Source: an uncultured Eubacteriales bacterium
GTDB lineage: Bacteria > Bacillota > Clostridia > Christensenellales > Pumilibacteraceae
Assembly (NCBI GenBank): GCA_900543755.1
Contig: UQSP01000017.1
Span: 1 to 33,271, forward strand
Direction: 5' to 3'
DNA: 33,271 nucleotides
The stretch's first letter is position 1; every line of letters begins with the position of its first letter. Both the position numbers and the translations under genes were made by a program. Below the pieces are notes generated by a model, which was given only the letters and a program-made list of their open reading frames with translations, was not told where the DNA came from and ran no database searches. Below are positions 23,052 through 31,032 of the stretch, one piece after another.

Positions 23052-24926
23052 TTACTCGGATTCCTTAAGGTCCTTATAAGCTTTTTCAAAAGTTTCGACC
23101 GCGTCGGCAACGGTAAGATAATAACCTATCTTCTGATTCTGCCATACGGAGAACATCTGATTTTCCTTTTCGGTGCGGCGCTCCTCTTCAATCTTTTCAC
23201 GGACGGAAGTATATTCGCCGTAGGAAATATAATCGTTTAAGCCCACCGTCAGTCCGCCCGAAGGAATTATCCCGGACAAATAAAGGATATGCACGCCGTA
23301 ATCAGTGACAACGGGACCGGAAATAGCGCCCTCTTTGCCCGCGCGGAACAGCTCGTCCGCTGCCTCGGAAAACTCCTGCATATAAGTGGTGTCGTAAGTT
23401 TCGCCCTCGCCGAATACGGATTTCACGGGATAGCCAAGCTCATTTCCGAAAATTCCGTCGTCGGTATTGTATTTGTAAATAAGGTCGTCGAACGCGCGGT
23501 CGCTTGCCTTAAGCGAGCCTTCCGCCGCCTTCATCACGCTGACGATATCCGCGTAAATCTGGTCTATGGTCAAAGGTTTGCCGTAATTCTCGCCGTCGCG
23601 ATGTTCGTAACCCGTGACGAGTTTACCGAGTTTTTCCTTTTCCTCTGCGATAGCCTCTTCGCCGTAAATGGTGCCTGCGCCCGCTTTATACGCCTCAAGC
23701 TGAGCTTTCTGCGCGTCGGAGAAAGGTACGAGAATGTGTTTGACGTAATAATAGTTGCCGTTGGGATAATAGAGTATCGGATCGACGTTGCCGCCGCTGA
23801 TATCGGTGGAGAAAGCTTCCGCGTCGTTGCCGTATTTATTAATCTGCTCGCTTAAAAGCGCGTTGTATTCGTCAACAATCTCCTCTTCGCTTACGTCAAC
23901 GCTGTCGGTGATATACTGCTGAAGAAGCTGAATTTTTACGTTGTCGCGATAGGTGTCGCCGGCAAGGAACTGCATGAGTTGGGTTTCGCCAAGCTCGGGA
24001 TAAACATAGGAAAGACCTTTTTCATTGCCCACTTTTTCAAGCCCAGCGATTTCTTCGTTGAATATCTTTCTCTGCTCTTTGGTCATGCGGTAATCGTCTT
24101 TGACGGTTTCTTTAAGAAGGGAAATGAAACGGCGCATAGCCTCCAGCTCAAGCGACTTGACGTCGTCCGTGCCGTAAAGACCGGGATAACGAATGGTGTC
24201 GGGCTCCCATTTTTCGACGTCCTGAAGGTCGAGGTTTTCAAGAGTGGCGCGCAGTTTGTAAACGGAATATTCGCTTACCTTTTCGTTAAGAGCGGTCAAA
24301 GCTTCGCCCGTAAGGTCGCCCTTGGTGCGGTTTACGACCTCGGCAATAAGCTCTTCCCTCGACCATGAGTCGTAAAGACCGGGCTCCTCTGTTTCCTTTA
24401 CGGGATAAGTGGTTTCCGTAGAGGTATCGGTCGAAGAAGTGTCGGACGAAGAAGTGTCGGCGGTTTCCTCGCCGTGCTCGGTCAGGATTTCGTCTCTTAT
24501 GGTTGCAAGCTGAGAATCAACGGTGTTGTATATGCCCTGAAGGACCTGATTTTCCTCGTTTTGCCCCCAAATGATGTTTTTGAAGTGTATCTGTGCGTCC
24601 GCTTCGTTCAGAATAAGCTCGCGCGTGACAAGCTGGTCAACTAGATAATCGACGGCCTGCTCAAGCGTATAGCCGTAAGAAATCATCGTCTGGCCCGAAC
24701 TGTTTAACATATTGACCAATTCGTACTTATAAATGTCCTTTTTCTCGGTAACGAACGGATTGTTTTTGTTTTCCTCGCTGGACTCGTCGGTAATGGTAAC
24801 CGATTTTATAGAAGCCACCACCTGATTGTAATCCCTGGCATTATCGTATGAGAAAAGAGAGCACCCCGTAAACAGGGAAATACTCAGAATAACAGCCAAA
24901 ATGACACAAATTATTTTTCTACGCAT
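23052..24926 (-). CDS. Parvulin-type foldase lipoprotein (PrsA-like)
   Basis: A 624-residue exported peptidyl-prolyl isomerase. The signal peptide ends in LFTGC, with Cys22 as the lipidation site. A SurA/PrsA-like helical N-domain (YTLEQAVDYLVDQLVTRELI) follows, with a Ser/Thr/Asp-rich linker near 150-175. The rotamase domain begins YYVKHILVPF (about 370) and ends EGAISGPVVTDYGVHILYLS. An insertion of about 60 residues splits the rotamase domain, making the protein about twice the length of B. subtilis PrsA (near 290). It helps fold proteins outside the membrane. The start at ATG 24926 has GAGG six bases upstream; a GTG at 24944 would spoil the signal peptide. It follows mfd, as in other Clostridia. 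Confidence 0.92.
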   Translation of the reverse strand: MRRKIICVILAVILSISLFTGCSLFSYDNARDYNQVVASIKSVTITDESSEENKNNPFVTEKKDIYKYELVNMLNSSGQTMISYGYTLEQAVDYLVDQLVTRELILNEADAQIHFKNIIWGQNEENQVLQGIYNTVDSQLATIRDEILTEHGEETADTSSSDTSSTDTSTETTYPVKETEEPGLYDSWSREELIAEVVNRTKGDLTGEALTALNEKVSEYSVYKLRATLENLDLQDVEKWEPDTIRYPGLYGTDDVKSLELEAMRRFISLLKETVKDDYRMTKEQRKIFNEEIAGLEKVGNEKGLSYVYPELGETQLMQFLAGDTYRDNVKIQLLQQYITDSVDVSEEEIVDEYNALLSEQINKYGNDAEAFSTDISGGNVDPILYYPNGNYYYVKHILVPFSDAQKAQLEAYKAGAGTIYGEEAIAEEKEKLGKLVTGYEHRDGENYGKPLTIDQIYADIVSVMKAAEGSLKASDRAFDDLIYKYNTDDGIFGNELGYPVKSVFGEGETYDTTYMQEFSEAADELFRAGKEGAISGPVVTDYGVHILYLSGIIPSGGLTVGLNDYISYGEYTSVREKIEEERRTEKENQMFSVWQNQKIGYYLTVADAVETFEKAYKDLKESE

Positions 24927-24948
24927 TTTTGTCCTCACTAACACGGTT

Positions 24949-24972
24949 TAAGCGCAAGATAAACTAAGCGCA
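24949..24972. repeat. Direct repeat before the foldase gene
   Basis: TAAGCGCA occurs at 24949-24956 and 24965-24972, one and a half helical turns apart, directly downstream of and touching a minus-strand TATAAT (24977-24972). It could be an operator. Its GCGCTTA core recurs in the inverted repeat at 29687. Confidence 0.35.
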
Positions 24973-25027
24973 TTATAAACATAGCTATTGTTTATTATAC
25001 TATCGTTTGAGAAAAAAAGCAAATGTT

Positions 25028-28000
25028 TTATCGGTTCAATTCCGTACATTTAAGCAAAAATTTAAGCAGTTTGGAGTGCGACTGAAAGCGCAGAGAGGCG
25101 TTTTCGGCAATTAATCTGGCGCCGTATGCGGTTGCCGCGGAATTTACGGCGTTGTCTATATCCATTATTTTACAGAATTGCACCGCGCTTTCGCCCCGCT
25201 TTAATATGACCTTGTCCGCGCCTATGCCCGCCGCGAGATTCTTGATAAGCGCAACGTCCACAAGGTTTTTGACGGGCTCGGGCACGGGACCGTAAACGTC
25301 CGCCATGTCTTTGAGAATCGCGTCTCGCTGGGAAAGCGTACGGATTTTTGCCGCGCGCGCATAAATTCTTAGACGCCATTCTTTGTCGGTAACGTACCCG
25401 TCGGGCAGATACAGACCGTAATCGGTGATTACGGTGACTTCTTTATGGCTAACGGTTTTTTCGCCGCGCAGCTCGCCCACCGCTTCGCTTAACAGGCGGC
25501 AATACATATCGTAACCCACTTTTTCAAGATGTCCGTGCTGCTGCGCGCCCAGTACGGAGCCCGCGCCGCGGATTTCCAGGTCGCGCATGGCGATTTTGAA
25601 TCCGCTGCCGAATTCGGTAAACTGAGTTATCGCCTCCAGCCGCTGATACGCCGTGTCGGTAAGCGTTTTCCTGCCGTCGAAAGTGAAAAAAACGTATGCA
25701 AGACGGTTGCTTCTTCCCACTCTGCCGCGCAGCTGATAAAGCTGGGAAAGCCCTAATCTGTCGGCGTCCACCACTATCATGGTGTTGGCGCGCGCAATGT
25801 CTATGCCGTTTTCTATAATGGTGCTGGATACCAGCACGTCCGTCTTTCCTTCCACAAAATTTTCCACGGTCCGCTCGAGAACCTCTTCGCGCATCTGACC
25901 GTGTGCAAACGCCACTTTCGCCGAAGGAACAAGGCTTTGAATCCGCGCCGCGAATCTGTCGATGTCGGCAACGCGGTTATAAACGATAAAGACCTGTCCG
26001 CCGCGGTTGATTTCTCTTGTTACGGCGTCGGTGACAAGCGTTTCGCCGTACTCCATGACGTAAGTCTGCACGGGCACGCGCTGTGTGGGCGGAGTATCAA
26101 GTACGCTTATGTCGCGTATGCCCACAAGCGACATATGCAACGTGCGCGGTATGGGCGTCGCCGAAAGCGTAAGCACGTTTACGCCGCGCTTAAGGTCCTT
26201 GATTTTTTCCTTGTCCGCCACGCCGAAACGCTGTTCTTCATCCAGAATAAGCAGTCCAAGGTCCGCAAAGTCCACGTCCTTGGACAAAAGCCTGTGAGTC
26301 CCCACTACTATATCGGTTTTACCCGCGCGCACGCTTTCGACGGTTTTAGCCTGTTCTTCCTTGGTGTCGAACCGCGTCAGTCTTCCCGCTTTTATTCCGA
26401 AAGGCTCCATGCGTTTTTTAACTGTTTCGAAGTGCTGTTTGGCAAGTATGGTGGTGGGCGAAAGAAAAGCCACTTGCTTGCCTTCGGCAATGACTTTGAA
26501 CGCCAGGCGCAAAGCTACTTCCGTCTTGCCGTAACCCACGTCGCCGCAAAGCAGTCTGTCCATTATTTTGCCCGATTTAAGGTCCCTCAGCCCCTCCTCC
26601 ACGGCAGTAATCTGGTCGTCCGTTTCGGTAAACTCGAAACTGTCCTCGAATTCGTGCAAAAGCGAGTCGTCATCGCTGTAACGGTGGCCTTTCCCCTCGA
26701 AACGGTCTTTATACAATTCCAAAAGGTTTATGGCAAGCTCTTTGACCGATTTTCTGACTTTTTCCTTTACCCGCGCAAAATCCGCGCCGCCTATTTTGGA
26801 CAGCGACGGAACTCCTCCGTCCGCAGCGTAAGCAGAAAGCGAGTCCATGTTTTCCACGGGGACGTAAAGTTTGTCGCCGCCCGCGTAGGAAACAAGCAGA
26901 TAATCGCGCCGCGCTCCGCCCACCTCGAGTTTGACTGTTCCCTCGAAAAGTCCTATTCCGTGAATCTCGTGCACGACGTAGTCGCCCGCCTTAAGCTCCG
27001 AAAAGACGTCGCGTTTATTGCGCTTCATTGTCTTTTTGGGCGACTTGAAACTTAGGTCCGCGGTTCCCACGACGGCGATTTTTTCGTTGTGGAAAACGCA
27101 GCCCTTTTCGGTACGGTCGCCGATAAGCCTTATGCCACCGTCGCCGTACCCTTCCGAATACATTATTCCGTTATCGGAAAGAAATTGTTTTACAGACGCT
27201 TTAAGCCCCTCGCCCCACGCGCACATATACGCCGTGTAGCCGCGGCTGAGCCAGTTGCCAAGGTCGGTTTTAAGCACGCGGAAATCGCGGTAATACGCGG
27301 GCGTTTCGATGGTTTTAAACGAAAATACCGCGTCGGGCGTAAATATCCGATTGGCGTTCATCACGCTTTGAAAAGCCAGTTTTCTGCCCTTGAAGGAAAA
27401 GGCGCGTTCGGGATTTATCAGCTGATTTAAAGCAAACGGAAGCGTTTCTCCTCGGGATAAAAGCGTGGCGAAACGGTTAGCGTGCTCGCTTGAATGCAAA
27501 AGCGCGTTGTCGTATATCTGCTTTACCTCGTCGTAAACCGCGCCCGTAAAGCCGCCGAACGAATAAAGGTCGCAGTTTGCCGCAAGCGGCAGTAAAAATC
27601 CCAGCGCTATATTCCTGTCGCCGCTTCTCACACGCGCGGCAAGCGCGGAAGAAAGTTCCTTTGCTTTAACCGCGTAATCGGGCTGAAGAGAAACCGCCGA
27701 CGCTTCCTCCGTAATCGCGCAGGCAATTTGCTCGGCACGTTCTTTCGTGGCGAAAAATTCCGTCGCGGGCGAAATTTCCGCGCTTGACGCGTCCTCTTTG
27801 GAAAGCTGATTTTCCGCGTCGAAAAAGCGGATTTTTTCCACCTCGTCCCCGAAAAACTCGATTCTTACGGGGTACTCTTCTCCCACCGACCAAACGTCCA
27901 GAATATCTCCGCGCAAAGAAAATCTGCCCACGTCCGTAAGCTGAGGCTCGCGTTTATAGCCCGCCTCCACCAGCATGGACACAATCGCGTCAAGGTCGTA

Positions 28001-28450
28001 ACTCCTGCCCTTTTCCACCGTCATGCAGTGGGAAAGAAACGCGTCCCTGTCGGGATAAATCTGCATAAGAGCCTCGGCGCAGCAAACAACAGTTTTTGCA
28101 CGTCCCGTTACGATATCCTTAAGTGTTTTAAGCCTTGTAAGTACGTTTTCGCCCGACAGCGCGTCGCGGTACACAAGCGTGTCGTCGCGCGCGGGCAGCA
28201 ACTCCACGTCGGGCAAAAGACATTTAAGCTGCTCGTAAAAAGCGCGCGCAAGATAAAAGTCGCCCGCAACTATGAGCAATGGGCCGTCGTCAACGCCGGA
28301 GTGCGCCTTATTTGCGCACAATGCGGTTATTGCCGCTTTTCCGAAAGAACACAGCCCAAAAGCCGAGATGTTTTTTCCATCCCGGTAGGCAAGGGCGGTA
28401 TTTAACGCGTCGCCCGCGCCGCTACTGAAAATTTTTTCGATTTCGAACAA
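25028..28450 (-). CDS. mfd: Transcription-repair coupling factor Mfd
   Basis: Removes RNA polymerase stalled at DNA lesions and recruits UvrA. The 1140 residues are full length. In order: UvrB-like N-domain with GRFSLRGDILDVWS (175-188), CarD-like polymerase-interacting domain DYVVHEIHGIGLFEG (490-504), translocase P-loop GDVGYGKTEV (636-645), DEEQRFG (737-743), SATPIPRTLHMS, QLRGRVGRSNR, and a C-terminal TRCF domain. The only in-frame start before the conserved region is TTG 28450, which has no clear Shine-Dalgarno sequence; an in-frame stop lies seven codons upstream. It lies in the order DUF1858, pth, mfd, foldase, with a 223-base gap after pth but no convincing terminator. Confidence 0.97.
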   Translation of the reverse strand: MFEIEKIFSSGAGDALNTALAYRDGKNISAFGLCSFGKAAITALCANKAHSGVDDGPLLIVAGDFYLARAFYEQLKCLLPDVELLPARDDTLVYRDALSGENVLTRLKTLKDIVTGRAKTVVCCAEALMQIYPDRDAFLSHCMTVEKGRSYDLDAIVSMLVEAGYKREPQLTDVGRFSLRGDILDVWSVGEEYPVRIEFFGDEVEKIRFFDAENQLSKEDASSAEISPATEFFATKERAEQIACAITEEASAVSLQPDYAVKAKELSSALAARVRSGDRNIALGFLLPLAANCDLYSFGGFTGAVYDEVKQIYDNALLHSSEHANRFATLLSRGETLPFALNQLINPERAFSFKGRKLAFQSVMNANRIFTPDAVFSFKTIETPAYYRDFRVLKTDLGNWLSRGYTAYMCAWGEGLKASVKQFLSDNGIMYSEGYGDGGIRLIGDRTEKGCVFHNEKIAVVGTADLSFKSPKKTMKRNKRDVFSELKAGDYVVHEIHGIGLFEGTVKLEVGGARRDYLLVSYAGGDKLYVPVENMDSLSAYAADGGVPSLSKIGGADFARVKEKVRKSVKELAINLLELYKDRFEGKGHRYSDDDSLLHEFEDSFEFTETDDQITAVEEGLRDLKSGKIMDRLLCGDVGYGKTEVALRLAFKVIAEGKQVAFLSPTTILAKQHFETVKKRMEPFGIKAGRLTRFDTKEEQAKTVESVRAGKTDIVVGTHRLLSKDVDFADLGLLILDEEQRFGVADKEKIKDLKRGVNVLTLSATPIPRTLHMSLVGIRDISVLDTPPTQRVPVQTYVMEYGETLVTDAVTREINRGGQVFIVYNRVADIDRFAARIQSLVPSAKVAFAHGQMREEVLERTVENFVEGKTDVLVSSTIIENGIDIARANTMIVVDADRLGLSQLYQLRGRVGRSNRLAYVFFTFDGRKTLTDTAYQRLEAITQFTEFGSGFKIAMRDLEIRGAGSVLGAQQHGHLEKVGYDMYCRLLSEAVGELRGEKTVSHKEVTVITDYGLYLPDGYVTDKEWRLRIYARAAKIRTLSQRDAILKDMADVYGPVPEPVKNLVDVALIKNLAAGIGADKVILKRGESAVQFCKIMDIDNAVNSAATAYGARLIAENASLRFQSHSKLLKFLLKCTELNR

Positions 28451-28673
28451 TCGTTTACTTATTCTAAGTTAAATTTCGTATATTTTTATTACGCCGCGCG
28501 TTTTTTGCCTTTTTTTTGGTCACATCCCGCTTTTTTCGGGTTATAAACAAATCGGACAAATTAAAAACAGTATAAAAATTCCTTGCGGCTTTAATTAAAT
28601 GTTTTATCGGTCCGATTTAACGTCAAGCCCCAAAAAAGGCGTTTCGTCACTCACGGCATACAAGAAAAAAAAT

Positions 28674-29204
28674 TTACTTTTTGTCGATGAGTTTTATCGC
28701 CTCGTCAGCGGCAAGCGAAAACGCGTCGTAAAGCGCCTGCCGCTCCTTGGCGGGAACGTCGGAAAGCACGTAATCGGCAATGGGTACGTTTTCGGGGACG
28801 GGACCGATGCCTACGCGCACCCTGGGGAACTCCTGCGTGCCCATAACCTGAATGATGTTTCTCATTCCGTTATGGGTTCCTCCGCTGCCCTTTTCGCGCA
28901 CGCGCACCGTGCCCTTGGGAATATCGACGTCGTCGAACACGACTATAAGGTCCTTTATATCGGCCTTGTACTTGTTTACAAGCTGTTTTACGGCAACGCC
29001 CGAAAGATTCATGTAAGTAAGCGGCTTTGCGATAACTATTTTTTCGCCGCCGCGATACCCCGTCGCAACAAGCGCGTCGCACTCGCGCGTTTTGAATTTA
29101 AGCCCCAGTTTGTCCGCAAGACACTCCGCGGTAAGAAAACCCATATTGTGGAAAGTGTAAGCGTATTTGTCGCCGTAGTTTCCCAGCCCAACGACTATTT
29201 TCAT
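28674..29204 (-). CDS. pth: Peptidyl-tRNA hydrolase
   Basis: Releases peptides from prematurely dropped peptidyl-tRNA. At 176 residues it is of usual size. The catalytic base His19 and Asn9 are present, as are KPLTYMNLSG, the FDDVDIPKG loop with the conserved Asp, and GSGGTHNGMRNI. Two positions that are nearly fixed in the family differ: GLGNP reads GLGNY and TRHN reads TFHN. The ATG shares one base with the preceding stop (TAATG), so it is translationally coupled to the DUF1858 gene. Confidence 0.96.
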   Translation of the reverse strand: MKIVVGLGNYGDKYAYTFHNMGFLTAECLADKLGLKFKTRECDALVATGYRGGEKIVIAKPLTYMNLSGVAVKQLVNKYKADIKDLIVVFDDVDIPKGTVRVREKGSGGTHNGMRNIIQVMGTQEFPRVRVGIGPVPENVPIADYVLSDVPAKERQALYDAFSLAADEAIKLIDKK

Positions 29205-29407
29205 TATTTCGCGTCGTTGAACTCGTTAAGGCGCTTAAGCATATCGTCGACCGAAACGCCGTGAGCCTCCGCCGCCTGGGCAACGGTTTCGCCGCGGGAA
29301 ATCGGGCAACCGAGGCAGTGCATACCGAACTCGAAAAACACGGGTGCAATGTCGGGATTAATCTGAAGAACCTCGTAAATGGTCATATCTTTGGTTATAT
29401 CGTTCAT
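29204..29407 (-). CDS. DUF1858 small CxxC protein
   Basis: A 67-residue protein matching DUF1858: TKDMTIYEVLQINPDIAPVF, then FFEFGMHCLGCPISRGETVAQAA with Cys31 and Cys34. The family is often found with ScdA/RIC-like iron-sulfur repair domains and is thought to be redox- or metal-linked; no direct function is established. The start at ATG 29407 has GGAGG six bases upstream. The upstream extension to 29491 would cover the promoter and is rejected. It is the first gene of the pth unit, under a perfect promoter. Confidence 0.93.
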   Translation of the reverse strand: MNDITKDMTIYEVLQINPDIAPVFFEFGMHCLGCPISRGETVAQAAEAHGVSVDDMLKRLNEFNDAK

Positions 29408-29462
29408 AAAAAACCTCCGTAACGCGCCGTTTAACCAGGCGCCTGATAAAAATTTCACATAC

Positions 29463-29491
29463 ATTATAATTGCGAAACGCGTGTTTGTCAA
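29463..29491 (-). promoter_or_regulatory. Perfect consensus promoter of DUF1858-pth
   Basis: Minus-strand TTGACA (29491-29486), 17 bases, TATAAT (29468-29463): every position matches the vegetative consensus. The 50-base leader holds the palindrome CAGGCGCCTG. Confidence 0.9.
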
Positions 29492-29686
29492 CCTAATTAT
29501 TCCGCAAAAAATCCTTTATGCCGCAGAGTGGCTTGAGGGCGGAATACGGGAAAGGTAAGTTTTCAAAAAGAGGAAAGCCGAGTAAACCGTTCCGCCCTGC
29601 GAAAAATCTTCCGACCTTAAAAAAAGCTTAACCCGAAAAAGAACAAAAATCCTTCGTTTCACAATTACTTAACCCGAAAAGCATAT

Positions 29687-29725
29687 TCCGCGCTTAAAGC
29701 AAATATTTATAATATTAAGCGCGGA
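29687..29725. promoter_or_regulatory. Perfect 11-bp inverted repeat enclosing a -10 box
   Basis: TCCGCGCTTAA (29687-29697) and TTAAGCGCGGA (29715-29725) are exact inverted copies around a 17-base centre that contains TATAAT (29708-29713) on the plus strand, about 60 bases before the PRC-barrel gene. No good -35 is present. It looks like a repressor or activator site over the promoter. The rest of the 29492-29773 gap is featureless. Confidence 0.6.
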
Positions 29726-29773
29726 CAAACAGTTCGGGCGGCATAACAAGTATTTGTAAACGGAGGAATTAAA

Positions 29774-30742
29774 ATGTACAAACTAAGCGAAATAATAGGC
29801 AAAAACGTGATCAGCCTTTTCGAGGCGGAAAACACGGGAACTCTGGTAAACGTGCTTTTTGACAAAAATCTATGTAAAATCCGCTACTTCGAAGTTTTTT
29901 CCGACGAAGAAGAGGACGTAAAAAGAAAATTTTTCGACCCTTCGGCTGTAAGCTCGCTTTATAACGACGCCGTGGTAATAAAGAACGGCGGCAGACTTTT
30001 AAGCCGTTTTTCCATTCCGCCCTCGTTTGTGCCGGGACCCGTAAATGCGGCAGTATACAATCCTTTCGGCGTGGCTTTGGGAAGAGTGACGGACGTCACT
30101 CTCGACGGCTTTTCGGTAGTGGAAATAAACGTGGGAGAAAAATCCTTTGCCCCGTCTAAAGTGCTGTCGAAATCCGAGGAAATACTGATAATAAACGATA
30201 CCGACGAAAAGATACGCCTTGTTCCGCCCGTAAAGAAAATTCCTTCGCCTCACGAATCCGCCGCGCGCACGGTTAAAGTAAACTCCGCCGCGCCGTCCGA
30301 TAAAGAGGAAGTAACTACGGGCGCGGACGCACAAAACGCAAAGAACGTAGAAACCTCCTTAAACGAACCCGATACGGAAAAAGAAACTTCTTCACCGGAA
30401 AACGCGGTCACCGCTCAAGTGCGTCCCGTCGAAGCACGCGTAACAAGCATGCCGATCACAGACGCCGAAATCAAGGAAAGCAAAGAACAGGTTACCCTCC
30501 CTTCAGAAGTGGACGTCTACAAAAAAATCCCCGTGGAAAACGTAATGGTCACGCGCGCCCCTGCCTCCGACGACAACAAAACCCCCGGATATTCCTTTCT
30601 GATAGGGAAAAAACTGACGCGTACGCTGTTGCTTGACGACGGTACCGTTCTTGCCGACGAAGGAAGCGAAATCGACGAAAAAACGCTGGAAAAAGCAGGC
30701 TCGGCAAACAAGCTTGTCCTGCTTGCGCTTCACTCAAGATAA
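29774..30742 (+). CDS. PRC-barrel-like protein with disordered middle
   Basis: The 322-residue protein starts with two PRC-barrel-like beta domains: about 1-75 (YKLSEIIGKNVISL, then GTLVNVLFDKNL) and about 83-155 (NPFGVALGRVTDVTLDGFSV). Residues about 160-270 are disordered, rich in Glu, Thr, Pro and Ser. The last 50 residues form a conserved-looking module: YSFLIGKKLTRTLLLDDGTV, later EIDEKTLEKAGSANKL. PRC-barrel proteins occur in RNA processing and photosynthetic assembly; YlmC/YmxH-type relatives in Firmicutes are linked to sporulation. The exact role is unknown. GGAGG lies seven bases before the ATG. It is monocistronic, with the inverted repeat upstream and a terminator at 30780. Confidence 0.78.
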   Translation: MYKLSEIIGKNVISLFEAENTGTLVNVLFDKNLCKIRYFEVFSDEEEDVKRKFFDPSAVSSLYNDAVVIKNGGRLLSRFSIPPSFVPGPVNAAVYNPFGVALGRVTDVTLDGFSVVEINVGEKSFAPSKVLSKSEEILIINDTDEKIRLVPPVKKIPSPHESAARTVKVNSAAPSDKEEVTTGADAQNAKNVETSLNEPDTEKETSSPENAVTAQVRPVEARVTSMPITDAEIKESKEQVTLPSEVDVYKKIPVENVMVTRAPASDDNKTPGYSFLIGKKLTRTLLLDDGTVLADEGSEIDEKTLEKAGSANKLVLLALHSR

Positions 30743-30779
30743 TAATTTTAAACAGTTTAATTTTTTTTAATAAAACTTC

Positions 30780-30812
30780 AGGAGCGGCCATGGCAAAGTG
30801 CCGCTCCTTTTC
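30780..30812 (+). terminator. Terminator of the PRC-barrel gene
   Basis: A perfect nine-pair stem, AGGAGCGGC (30780-30788) with GCCGCTCCT (30800-30808), is followed by a short T-rich tail. Confidence 0.8.
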
Positions 30813-30894
30813 CCGCACATAAAAAACCGCTAATGAAAACGGTAACGAAATTAATCGTTTGGCTAAACAGACTGATAACGGTATTTGTTTAAAC

Positions 30895-30934
30895 AAAAAA
30901 AGTCCGATGCGCGTATTTTACGTCGGACTTTTTT
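30895..30934 (-). terminator. Bidirectional terminator between convergent genes
   Basis: A perfect twelve-pair stem (30896-30907 with 30923-30934) has six A on one side and six T on the other, so it can stop murC on the minus strand and read-through from the plus strand. Confidence 0.88.
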
Positions 30935-31032
30935 GAAACAAACAACGGCTGTTTCTTCCACAGATATCATTTTTCTGACTGATATATGTTTATTATAAAA
31001 GGCAAATTCAAACGCGCCGAATGAAAAAACGC

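Noticed and set aside
29408..29491. Longer frame for the DUF1858 protein
   Set aside because: It would be translated from DNA that is the promoter itself.
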